Shown: positions 1 to 12,700 of the stretch, piece by piece
Layout: each line of letters starts with the position of its first letter
How positions within the stretch are numbered: the first letter of the stretch is position 1
NCBI GenBank assembly: GCA_032622095.1
Contig: CP136065.1
Coordinates: 113,565,195-113,629,194, forward strand
Direction of reading: 5' to 3'
DNA length: 64,000 bases
Source of the DNA: Siphonodentalium dalli
Lineage: Eukaryota > Mollusca > Scaphopoda > Gadilida > Siphonodentaliidae
The notes under the pieces: model-generated
Databases searched by the model: none
What the model saw: the letters and a program-made list of their open reading frames with translations, nothing else
What the model was told of the DNA's origin: nothing
Made by a program: the position numbers and the translations under genes

Positions 1-622
1 ATGCCCTACAAAACTGAAAAGCTCAGGGAAAAGATAGAGGAAGGTAGTTCACCTTTGGTCCATTTAATAGTGACCTCATTTTCGATGTTAATGTTTGAAG
101 AAACGAGCTTTCTGGTGGAAAATTATACCACAAAAACTGGACTATTATTGCCACATATGGGTCTCTGAAACCAAAATCGGTCATGACTATTTCAACAAGA
201 TTGTAAGCAGTCAAGTTAAAAAACAAATAAATATGTGGTACATCAGCGTGTATAGTCAAATTTGACCACAGAAACAGATTGTGGTACTCTGCTTTGTGTC
301 GTCCTACAATCAGTTTCTTGTCATCAGATTCAACTACACGCACCATTGCGTCATGTATTTATTTCTTAATTATATTCCATCTTGATTTTTTTCGATTCTT
401 TGTACCATTTTCTAATGGCAAAAGATTAACTATAAAATGCAATAACTTGACTCTTGAGCCCCATCACCTTCAAGAGTGATGTGCCTCAAATTATAAAAAA
501 AATATTTTAATTGAGTTTATATAATAACTGCATTGCTTTGAAAAGCTATACAATTTTGAAAATAATCTTCTTTCATTCCTTGTATTGATCATCCAGACTT
601 ATAATTTCTGTTTTAATTCTAG
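1..622. other. Intron sequence upstream of exon 1; no gene seen
   Basis: AT-rich. The minus frame is open over 23-346 but shows no splice logic and no recognisable domain. The acceptor pyrimidine tract before 622 belongs to the + strand gene. Confidence 0.5.
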
Positions 623-767
623 GGTTTAGGTGAAGTTATGAAGAATAAAAATAGAGGATCAGATACTGAATCAGCAATGTCGCAGCCTAAAGTTAAGCAG
701 GTGCTTGATTTGCTGCGAGGTCAGACAGTCGTGGCGAGGAATGACGATAATGGATTCTACTATCCAG
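623..767 (+). CDS. Exon 1 of the window: start of Tudor-like module 1
   Basis: Acceptor TTCTAG precedes 623 and donor GTTAAT follows 767. It is read in phase 0 and encodes residues 1-48 plus the first base of a Gly codon. The end of the exon carries GQTVVARNDDNGFYYPG, the typical opening strands of a DUF4537 module. The Met at 638 could in principle start translation, but the acceptor indicates an internal exon. Confidence 0.88.
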
Positions 768-3700
768 GTTAATATACTTGAACTCATAAACTGAGTTTTA
801 TTTAATGTCTAATTTTGTCTTTATATTTTCCTGTCAGTAGTAATTTTGTCTTTATATTTTCCTGTCAGTAGAAATAAATTTTTCATTAAATTATTTTACA
901 AACCCTGGGCTTTTGAGATGCGAATGTTTAAAAAAAAGAAGTTTTAGAACACTGCGCTGTTTGGCAGTAATTCATGTGTTGTTGTTTGTTAAATCTGTTT
1001 CACAATGAGAGAAATTGTTTTGTATTGTTTTACTAAACAAAACTAAATATCTGGTTTCCCACATTGGATAGAACAAATACACGTCCACACTGAGCAGTCT
1101 TTTCTCTACAAATATTATTGACCGCATCATGATAATATGATGGCGTTATACTGTAATTATGATCACAGACATTCTCAGTAACTACTTGACACATAATTTC
1201 TTCACAGTAACTATTGGGTAAATCAATCTAAACTTGTTAAGGATTTGTACTTGTACAGTACGTTATCTATAAAGAGGTTTGAATCATGACTTCATATCTC
1301 TTTGGATCTAAGGTTGTATCACATTGTTTTGCTATAGGCAATAATCACCGATGTGGATATGACAGTTTTTGGTGGAAATATATCAGTCTGATTAGTTCAC
1401 TATTAAGTAGAATGTTACCAGATGTTCCACACATGATTTTCAAATACAGACGATATTCATAACAAATTATTTTGTTGATTTTGGGAGTGTTGTCTGGGAA
1501 TACAAATAGTTTTTTAACCCTTCATGATTGGAGCTTCCTGAAATTTTACGAAAACCCTGTGGCAATGTATTCTCTTATATAAATGCCAGTCTTCCATAGA
1601 GAGCCTCACATATATAAGATAATACATTGGCCTTACAATATTTACCTTGACCTTGTAAGCCAGTGCATTCTCTTATGTATGCGAGGCTCCTTTTAGGAGA
1701 CTCGCATATCTTGGAGAATGCACTAGCACAGGATCTTTAATGCTGTACCAGTGCAGCTCCCATCATGATCTTGTTATTAAATGGAATTAAAGACATATTA
1801 TGGACTTGTTTGGGTGCGTGAAACTGATAAATTAGTACTCAGGCGCTATTGCCAACTGGGAGAATGTTGTATTCTACTAACATCACCCAAAATCTCAAAT
1901 AAATTCACCATACAACTCCATAGAAAATACCCTCTGAACTATGCTCAATTGTAAATATTTACATCTTGATTCGGGATGCAACAATCGCCGATAAACTCAC
2001 GCAAATGATTTTGCCATCGATACTCATTGCATTTAATAAATATATAAGACTGATGGTGTATGTTGTAAATTTGGATTAATATTCAAAAAAATAACTAATT
2101 TGAGAAAGATTATTCTCCATTTCTATGTGATCACCCCACCAGAGTGTTTCACATCACTTTAAGTTTTGTTCCTCTTTGGACAACAAAAATTGTCACAATT
2201 AAACATTGTCAGCATTCATCCCATCATAAACTCCAGGACTGGTAATCAAATGTATGGATTCAAGACATGCGTTGGTCAAGTACAGCAGTAAACATAGTGG
2301 CAAAGTCTCAACCAGACATATCATACCAACAGGTGGTGCAGTGGCATGTCCAATACTCAGGGTAAGTGGCTCAGCAAATATGGACAGACCGCTGCTACAT
2401 GAACATTTTATTCAGTACAACAGTAGCGATATTTTTTTTGTTACATATTTCCTTTTTTTTATTAACTATGTGTCAAGAAAATGTAGGGGGAGAGCAGTGA
2501 GATGGAATATTACATATGTAGGGATGGTCCAGCTTGAATTTGTCCAAACAAAATTACACCAAAAGATTATTAGAAATGAATTCCATAGAGTCAATTCTGC
2601 TGCTTTGTAGTTGATCTGTTGTATGTCAGAATGGATATTAGTGTTTTAAAGCCAATATAATTAACTTTGAATTCAAAATATTGCTATTAAATTCTTGACT
2701 TACCAACTTCATACCAGGAGGCCTGTGGCAAAGTGGCAATATTTTATAGATAGGCTACTCACAGTTTAACCCCTTTTATGCTTTATGGATTCTCCCATTC
2801 AGTTATAGAAGTATGCATTGGAATCGTATGTTATTCACATATATTCATTTGGAGGAGTGGTCAAGTAATAAAAACAGACCACATACTACATACCAAAAAG
2901 GAAATACAAGAGCCGAATAATTCATATTCATTAGTGTGAAATGTTCTGATAATAAGTTCAACAAACAATCTATTATTTTGAAGCTCACTATTATTTTTTA
3001 GCTGTTTGACTATGTCCTGGTAAGAGTGAAGAATGTTGAAAACTATGAAGAGTGCTATGTTCCGGGACTGATAAAAGGACTTCCTGTCCGGATCCAAGAT
3101 CAGGCCAAATTTTACACAATTATTCTCTACAACAAACAGAAGGTAGGTCAGTGACAGTTTATGAATAAATATAACTCAGTATCGATGTTCCACTTTTGAA
3201 CTATGTACCGTTTCACATGTTTTAACTGTCGCTGGTGTAAAATGAATTGAAATCCAATTTTTCTGGACTACATCCCATTAATGGTTTAAGCGTTAGTTTT
3301 ATCCATCTGAATTACATGTTACTTAAAACCATTTCATAACGGGAGCTTCGCTGGTGCAGCATTAAATATCCTGTGGCAGTGCATTCTCTTTAATATATAG
3401 GCAAGTTTCCCATAGCCTTGCATATATAAGAGAATACACTGGCTTACAAGGTGATGGTAAATATTGTTAGGCAATGCATTCTCTTATATATGTAAGGCGC
3501 CCTATGGAAGACTCAGATATATAAGAGAATGCATTGGCACAGGGTTTTCGCAAAACTTCAGGAAGCTCCAGCCATGAAAAGGTTTCTGATATAGTGAACA
3601 TGACATCATACAGAAATATAGATATATTGTGAAAAGTAGTTTTTTGTTGGAAATCTGGGAAAAAGGAGAATGACAGTATAAACACATGACTTTTCAGAGG

Positions 3701-6700
3701 TCATTTTCCCCATGTGTCATTAAAGGTGCCCTGTAAAATGAATAAATATCCCTTTATTTTGTCATATTATTAGGATTCACTAAAATGGTCCTGGGTTGTT
3801 TGAAGGTTTTTATAATATATATATGCAGTTTTATGAGGGATGAACATACAGTGAAAACTGTTGTCTGTGGCCACTTTTGAGAATGATCACCTGAGCCCTC
3901 TACGTGATGTATACCTCGAGATATCGGCTGTTCCACTCAATTTCAAATTCTGTTCTGCAGATTGTCATTCTATTCCACATTCCACCCATCCTGCAGATTG
4001 TCAGGTCCGTTTAGTTATCACAGGCCAGATTAAGACATCTTTCGAATTAATTCACATCATAAAAATTAATATAATTCTACGGAAAGCCGCCTTGGTGGGG
4101 GATACTCTTTTTCGACTTAGAACATTTTGGATTCTGACCAATAACCCAGTTTGGATTATTTGATCAGTACCAAAGTTGGTATGTTTGTTTCTCAGCCAGA
4201 AATACAGACTATGTTCCAATATGGGTTCATCCAATTATTTTTACATAAGTTATGACCTTTTTCAATTTAATTCATGCCCCAGTGATGCTCTTGTTTAATC
4301 ATGTTAATATTTTGATATGGGGAACATAATAAAATATAAATAGAATAATTGGTATAATTCAACGTGGTTTGGAATTCTAACCTTTATAACTTACATAGAT
4401 ATCAATATAGTTTCAGCTCAAGTTCCATACTTCTATATGTATCCATTTTAGGCATACACCACCAGGAATTTCTTGATCAAGATCGGTAAAACAAGATACA
4501 CATTTGTTACAAGATATATTGAGGAGATGGATTCTAAATCTGAGCAAAACACACAAAGGTGAAAGAATATTTGTAAATTGATTGAAAACATGTTAGCTAT
4601 TTCTAAAATAAGATAATTCATGTAGTGCCAGTATTGTTAAAGATACATGCACATTAAAACTTTTGTATTCATATGAAAATATCTGTTCCCCTCGATTTTC
4701 ATTTGATGTAGAAGTGATGTAGTTCTACCTTTATTATAATTTCTATGAATGGACATGCAGGGTCCGCGCTGGCCCAAATTTCCCAGGTGCCAACACTGTT
4801 GCCAATTGCATTATTTTTAGAGCCACTTTATACTTTCTGTTGCCACTTTTTTCCGACCAGTATTTTTTGGTGCCACTTTTGAATTTGGTATTCCGAAAAA
4901 AACAACAACAAGCAATTACCTATTACATGTATATGTATATATTTATTTTATCGGTAATGTCTGAATTCCCGAAGAAATCAGTAACTTTAGAAGGATGTTT
5001 CGTGTCTTAAATCTAACTTGCACTTACGATTCATATTTGCTGTATGTCACAATTTGTGAAAGCTGAGTTACGAAGGAGATATTTATGATAATTTATCTAA
5101 CATCTGTATATTATCAACACACAACTTCATAACGATGTAAGCCCTTTGTTTGACTAAATAATAAATGGTTGTCAAATTGGAGTCAATAGCCGGTACTTAG
5201 GTGTTATTATCGAGTAGAAATTTGACACCCTTTCACCCCCCGCGATAAAATACGTCGATCTGACATAAGCCGCGAATCTATTATTCCCTTTCAATTAGAA
5301 CCCAATTAGCTATGTCGCGACCGGATATCGATGTGTGTTTTGTTTCCTACCGATTGACTGCAAGCTTTACTATATGCCCGATGGGTACCAATTGCCAAAT
5401 GCCAAAAAGCTAGGTGCCACTTTTTGTAGCCAATCGGGATTTTTTTGGAGCCATTTCATTTTTTTTATAGCAATTTGCTAAATTGGCAATAGGCAGCGCG
5501 AACCCTGTGGACATGACTTATAAAAGAAAAGTGTAATATATATATATATTATATATATCTTGTCTTAGCAAATGGATAAGATCTGTTGTGATAGCATCAT
5601 TGAAAACATCAATTTTTCTAACTATGGCCGTAATGGAATATTATTTAAACGGACATGGCTCATTCGAACCCTAAAATTTATGCGTACGTAATTTGAGAAG
5701 AAGGGTCTCAAAACATACATATGCAAACTATTCCCGAGTTAATTCGTCGATATAGCGCTAAAAACGCGTTTTGTTAGTTACATTTTTGCGTAAATTTGAT
5801 ATCGTTTCGCTGTTCCGGTTAAATTTTTCTAATCAGCCGATCTTCCGAGTGATGCCGGCAGTGCTCATGTGTTTTCGGAAATAGGTGCATTCTCGACACC
5901 GCCATGTTTGTGACGTATTTTGTTTTCCAATGTTCCCCAGCATCTCTATCATTTTCGGTACGCGATAATGTGTTTCCATTGGATCTTATTTGTCCATGCG
6001 AGAATAATTGCCTCTGTTGACAAGGATGTAATGATGTAATGATAGAACGGTTTTCCAGTTTGCTACACAATATGTCAACAGGAATTTTAGTCATTGATCC
6101 TAATTTTTCTCAAATATACTCCAATCGCAATTTTGTATAGTCAATAATTTTCAGTTGAGCGTGGCACTATATATAGGTTTGGTCGATGAACTGCAGTTAG
6201 TTCAATTCCGTAGTTCTTTTTGAAGGTACTCAATCCGATCAGACGGTCCCCATAACACCAAGATACAATAACAACAACATTTCTTCAAAATACGCTTTAG
6301 TAATCAGAATCGATTTATTGCAACAAAATAATGCTAATCACTGTCAACTATGCTATCAAATTTCCCAAAGCTTGTTATTTATCAACATTTTGTTCAACAA
6401 AATATGGCCGTATTATCACTAAAGTATCACGAAATTTGACCGTATTACCACTTGATTTTAGAGTTATCCTTCTTCATCCATAATTTTGTCTGAGACCCTC
6501 CGTTTAACCATGTGTTCAAACTTCAAAAATTGATATCTGATCACTCTGAGCTTTAATGGGTGGGTCCCTCAACACGAATCAAATAGTTTTAACCCCCGAA
6601 ACCAAAGAAATAGTAATTTAGGATCGTCTGATCGGATTGAGTACCTACCCAAGTGGTGAAAAATAAACGATTTCAAAATAGATATCTGATAACTCTGAGT

Positions 6701-9700
6701 TTTGATGGGTGGGGTCCTCGACTCAAATCAAATATTTTGTTAACCCCCGAAGATTCGGAGAAACACTAATTTAGGACCGAAATGAAAATTGGGAAAATAG
6801 GTTTCTACCTCTAATAAAAAGGAACGATATTGAAAACTGTCACTTCCCTGGTGACAGTGACATACTGGCATCCGTGTGGAGTTTATGTAGAATGTCTGTC
6901 CCAACATGGCCATATCACACCTGCTACCCCATTTGACATTGCAATAGTTAGAAAATATATAGACATGAAAAATAACACCAAAACAGCGTCTTCACCATCT
7001 GTTTCAGTAGTAGAATAGGATTAAATCTGTTTTAAATTATTTTTCCTCAAAATGTGTCTGCATTGTTTACACGCCGTTTCCACGACACAACTGTCAAATT
7101 CTACAGCAGTGCGGAACATAAAGCTCACATCTTCTACTTTCATATGATCTCTAATTTTTCCGTGTGTTAAAAAAATATATAGTCAAAATCGTTCATCCAA
7201 GTAGATAATTAACCCAGTTCAAATGCTACGTGCGTGTGTACACACTCTCCCCGCCTGTTTATCTTGTTTCCAGTTGATTTCAACATATAAACATGCAATG
7301 GACGGATCTACGTAAATTGTGAAAAACTATATTGATATATATACTTAGCTAAATCATATCATGAATCTCTACCCTGGATACGTCCCTAGAGATAATTCCA
7401 CACCAGTTCAAATAATGTGAAATTTTTCATGTTCAGATAGGGAAGTTTATAAACATTTAAAAAAAAACAGTGCAGCTGATATATTCTAAGTTAATATCGT
7501 TCCTAGCAAATACTGTATTCCACAGTGTACGTAGGTCACGAAGATCCCAGCTCGATGTTGCAAGAAATATGTCACTTTGTTGAGTCGAGTTTGATTGGCA
7601 TCCTTTACAATCATGAAATTTCTCACAGGTAATCAATTCAATGTTTAATTCGATGTCGACTCACAAAAGTCACAGACAAATCATAAAATCTGGAGTTGTG
7701 ACCACCCCTATTGTGAAATATATTATTACGGAACAAGCATTAACAAAGAAATATATATAGTCACTGCGTTGTTTGTTCAATGCTATAAAGTTCTCCGTCA
7801 GAATATTAAAAAGTTCCCATATTTTTAACGGGTTGAATATGATCTCTACGGTAGCCAGAGTATAAATTCATGACATTATCTAATACTTGGCGACCCATTC
7901 CTATTTTATATCATAAAGAAATATATTCAGCATATTCTGCAAATCATGCAATTTACTACGATAATGATGTTGGGTTGAAATTAGAAGACAAATGCATCTC
8001 AACATAATTACTTATTATATAACTAATATTATGTTCCTTTCTGAACCCCCTCCCCCCAATCGAACCATCGCCACGTCTGACAAATGCAGGATGACCATCC
8101 TATCATTAAATTCTTGTCAACAGAGACCATTGTTCTCGCAGGGACACATAAGATCAAATTGAAACCCTTTTATCGCATACTGAAAACTATAGAGACGCTG
8201 GGGAAGCTTATATTTACGAATACACCCGGAAATCCTCGGCTGTTGTCGGTGGTTGCATCATACAAAATGGCAGGTTAAATGTTCGGGACCCAAACATTAC
8301 GATTTTGTTGTAATTTTCATGACTTGAATGCGTCTTTTTGGGACATATATTGGTCGTATAAAGGTAGTTTGGGCATTTATCTACCTATTTTGATACCGGG
8401 AAAATTTCAAATGTGAATACTATTTTGTGTATTTTAAAGCATAAGTAAGGAATTAGGCTAATAAGCGTATTCAAGGTCTATGCGATGGGTCATGAATGTA
8501 TAAGGATTAACAGATATATATGTTATGGTATCACTTCATGATTTTTTCTCTAAAATAAATTTGAAGTTCATAAAGACCTGTGACCTGTGCATCTAGTCTT
8601 CTTTGTAACAGTGGATATCATTTCTCTTGATAGGTCTGTGGGGACAGATAGGCAAGAAACAGATAAGACTGGAAAAACTGATAAAACACTTGAATTTCAT
8701 GTAAAGTACCACAAAGTACCAGGCGAGAAAAAAGAGCGATCACGCAGTAGATCAAGTTCATCTCGGAGTAGTTCAAGTTCATCTAGCAGGTCAAGGACAA
8801 GAAGTCCTCCCAAATCCCAGACCAGAAGTCCTCCCAAATCCCAGACCAGAAGTAGATCTAGTTCAAGCAGTAGTTCATCTTCTAGAAGTCGGTCAAGATC
8901 GAAAAGCAAATCAAGGTCCAGGAGTAGGTCAAGATCAAGGAGTCGGTCAAGGTCATCTAGTAATTCTGGAAGTGACTTTTGGTCAAAGAAAGAGACGCCT
9001 CGATCTCGAAGTCACTCAGGGTCACCTAAGAGGTCCAGGTCACAGAGCTCAAGCAGTAGTTCCTGTGAAAGAGACTCAAAGAATTCCAGAAAAAAAGGAC
9101 AGAAAAAGGAAAGGCCATCCAGGAAGAGGTCACGTTCTCGAGAAAAAACTCAGGGTACTCCAATATCTCCTCAGAAAAGTTCTCAAGAGGGTAGAAAATC
9201 ACAAATGTCTCCTTCAGATGAAAGTAGTAAGAAAGCCATAGTTGGCATGCAAGAAGATGAGCCATATGCAAGAGAACAAACACAGCAGAAGTCCAGACAC
9301 CGGAAACAAAAGCAGCCAGACCATGCTGGATCAACCAGGACATCAAGTACTTCATCGAGATCTTCTAGTAGAGATGAGGCTGAGGATGAAGTTACTGAAA
9401 AGAAGAGGTTTGTGTTGTATTTACAAACAGGGTTTATTGTCCCCCGTAAAATTTATTTTCGGGGACTATTGTAATCAGCTCCATCCGTCGTCCATCCGTC
9501 TGGAGTTATAACTCCAGTAATGATCATCCGGTTTGATTGAAACTTGGTATGTAGGTGTCTCAACCAAGAACACATGTGCTCTGCAATTCTGGGTTTGATC
9601 CGATGTTCTTATATGGAGTTATTTCCCTTTTTTACATCTCTTTTTTTACTTAGAAAATTTCTCACTTTTTCGGTTTCCGGATGATATCTCAAGTTTTGAT

Positions 9701-12700
9701 CCTTTAATTGCAGTTATGATCATCCGATTTGATTGAAACTTGGTATGTAGGTGTCTCAACCAAGCACACAGGTGCTCTGCAATTCTGGGTTTGATCCGAT
9801 ATCCTTTTATGGAGTTATTTCCCTTTTTTCAAACTTAGAAAATTTCTCACTTTTTCGGTTTCCAGATGATATCTCAAGTTTGGATCCTTTAATTGCAAAT
9901 ACCGTTTTTATGTGGATCAGTCATATCAAGATACAGGTTGAGTTCGAATTTGAGTTTGATCTAGTGATTTTTCCTAGAGTTATGGACTTTTTTCGACTTA
10001 GAAAATTCAATTTTACTTCTTTTTTCTTTGGTTTCCGGATGATAACTCAAGTTTGGACTGTTCAATTGAAAATTCCGTTTTTTTGTGAGTCATTGATATC
10101 AAAATACAGGTCAAGTTCGAATTTGAGTTTGATCCGATGATTTTTCTCAGAGTTATGGGCTTTTCGACTTAGAAAATTCAATTTTTTCTTGTTTTTTCTT
10201 TGGTTTCCGGACGATAACTCAAGTTTGGATTGTTTAACCTTTTCACTGCTAAATGACGTTATGATGTCATGTGATGTGCTGTTGACGTTATTTCAATTTT
10301 CCAGTGTAAAAATATAACAGGAGAAGAACCATACAACTGACTCACTTAAAAGGCTACTATCGTTCACAATCGTGGAACATCATATACTGTTTGAAACTTC
10401 GAGATACAGTTATTCTGATGTACCAATCTCTGAGTTACAGTTATAAATAATGGCCTACTGCTGGTGTGCTGAAGTAGGTCCGTAGTACCTACGGACTATA
10501 TAGCACAAGGCATGCACTTTTACGTCCGTAATAGTTACGGACGTCATAGCAGCGAAGAGGTTAATTGGAAATTCTGTTTTTTTGTGGGTCGTTCATATCA
10601 AAATACAGGTCAAGTTCGAATTTGAGTTTGATCCAATGATTTTTCCCAGAGTTATGGGACTTTGAAAAACATTTTTTATAATTTTCTGTATGAGGGTTCC
10701 TTCATGGTGTAATCAACTCCTCCTACAGTTTTGACCGTAGATATTTGAAACTTCAGAATATTGTTACCCGCATATTGCAGATGTGCAACATGTATATAGA
10801 TGACGGAATTTTTTTACGGAATTATTAACCCTTTCGACTTAGAACATTTCAACATTTTTTTAAATTTCTTTAACAAAGCGGCATCGACTTGCCACGTTAT
10901 CGGGGGACACTGTGGTCGGCCGACCTTTTATTTAATTTGTTGTGCTATTATAAGTGAAAATGCTGCATAATTTAGCAACTTTAAGCATTAAAAATAATAA
11001 AAAATTATTGACATGGTTAAAGCATATAATAAATAGAACACCTATGGTGTTTTGAGTGAATCCCAAATATTTCATTCGTGACTAGCAGTGGAAATATAAA
11101 TTTTCAACTTGCGACCTGCACACAAGCTTTCAGCCTTATGTGATGCCTTTATCAAGTGAAATGACAATAGATGATACATGTTAGAAGTTTGACGTTAAAG
11201 TATATCACGTTTTGACATATATTAGAGTTATTAGACAATATATAGTTTGTATGACTGAATTACTTAATAATCCATTTCACAGAAACAAAAAGAGAAAAGA
11301 TAGAATTGTTCACTATGAGAAGCAAATAGAGTACAGTAGAGAAGAGAAGATTACTCTGCAAGCACTGCAAAAAAGACTGACAACTCAGCAGAAAAGTCAG
11401 AGGAAAGAACAAAAGGTAAGCTCCCGTTTTACAAAAGCTTGAAATATATGGAGTCCATAGACATTTATAATGCATACCCGTATCAGAATATTTGGTTTCA
11501 AAACTGAAGAACCTCAGACACTGATGTCCCACTGATACTGAAGTTGGTCATGGAGTTATCTGTGAAACTCTTTGTTTGATTTTTCTATTAAGGTATTTTA
11601 CTACTGCATGGAATGTTGTAATTGATTAGTAAATAAATCCCTGTCACTTCAGTAAATATTTCTGGCATATGTAAAGCCCATATAAAAATGTACCTGGGTA
11701 AATCTTGGTGTTTACCTAGGTATACACCGGTACATATAGGTTTTACCCTGGTTCCACCCAGGTCACACCCAGGTTACACCCAGGTAAATCCGGGATTTAT
11801 ATAGATTTACCCAGGTGTTTTCTATATATGTTAGGTATAAACCCCAGTTTACCCGGGTTTTTACGGATTTACACCCAGGTATTTAAACCAGGTATTTACA
11901 CCCAGGTATTTACACCAGGGTTTCGCCCAGGTATTTACTACAGTGTTCACCCGGATATATACACCTGTGGTATTTTGTTAAACTGTATAATCTGCATTGA
12001 AGTCACCTTATTAACCCTTTCTATATTACAGCACCATTGGCGTGTAGTTACCTTATTAACCATTCTATATTAAATCATTAATTGACAGGTAGTTACCTTA
12101 TTAACCCTTTCTATACTAAGTAACATTGGTGAGTAGTTACATTATTAACCCTTTCTTTATTAAAGCACCATTGATGTGAAGTTACCTTATTAACCCTTTC
12201 TTTATTAAAGCATCATTGACGCGTAGTTACCTTATTAACCCTTTCTATATTAAAATATCATTGATGTGTAGTTACAATGTTAACCCTTTCTATAGTATAG
12301 CATCATTGGCGGGTAGTTGGCTCCTTAACTCTGTATATACCAAAGTATCATTGTCGTATATAGTTACCTTATTAACCCTTTCTATACTAAGTACCGTTGG
12401 CGTGTAGTTGCCTTATTAACCCTTTCTATATTAAAGCATTAATTGACAGGTAGTTACCTTATTAACCCTTTCTATACTAAGTATCATTGGTGAGTAGTTG
12501 CATTATTAACCCTTTCTATATTAAAGCGCCATTGGCGGGTAGTTACCTTATTAACCATTTATGTATTAAAGCATCATTGACGTGTAGTTACCTTATTATA
12601 ACCCTCTCTATATTAAAGCATCATTATTGCTGGGTAGTTATCTTATTAACCCGTTCTATACTAAGTATCATTGGTGAGTAGTTACAGTATTAACCCTTTC

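Noticed and set aside
23-479. Frames of 107 and 66 codons at the window start
   Set aside because: No domain; the region lies in an intron upstream of a clear acceptor.
2362-2610. Continuation of the exon 2 frame for ~80 codons
   Set aside because: A consensus donor GTAAGT at 2362 and the restored Tudor-like sequence in exon 3 show that it is intron.
8697-9355. Antisense frames over the RS exon
   Set aside because: Shadows of Ser/Arg codons; low-complexity Leu/Asp output and no splice signals on that strand.
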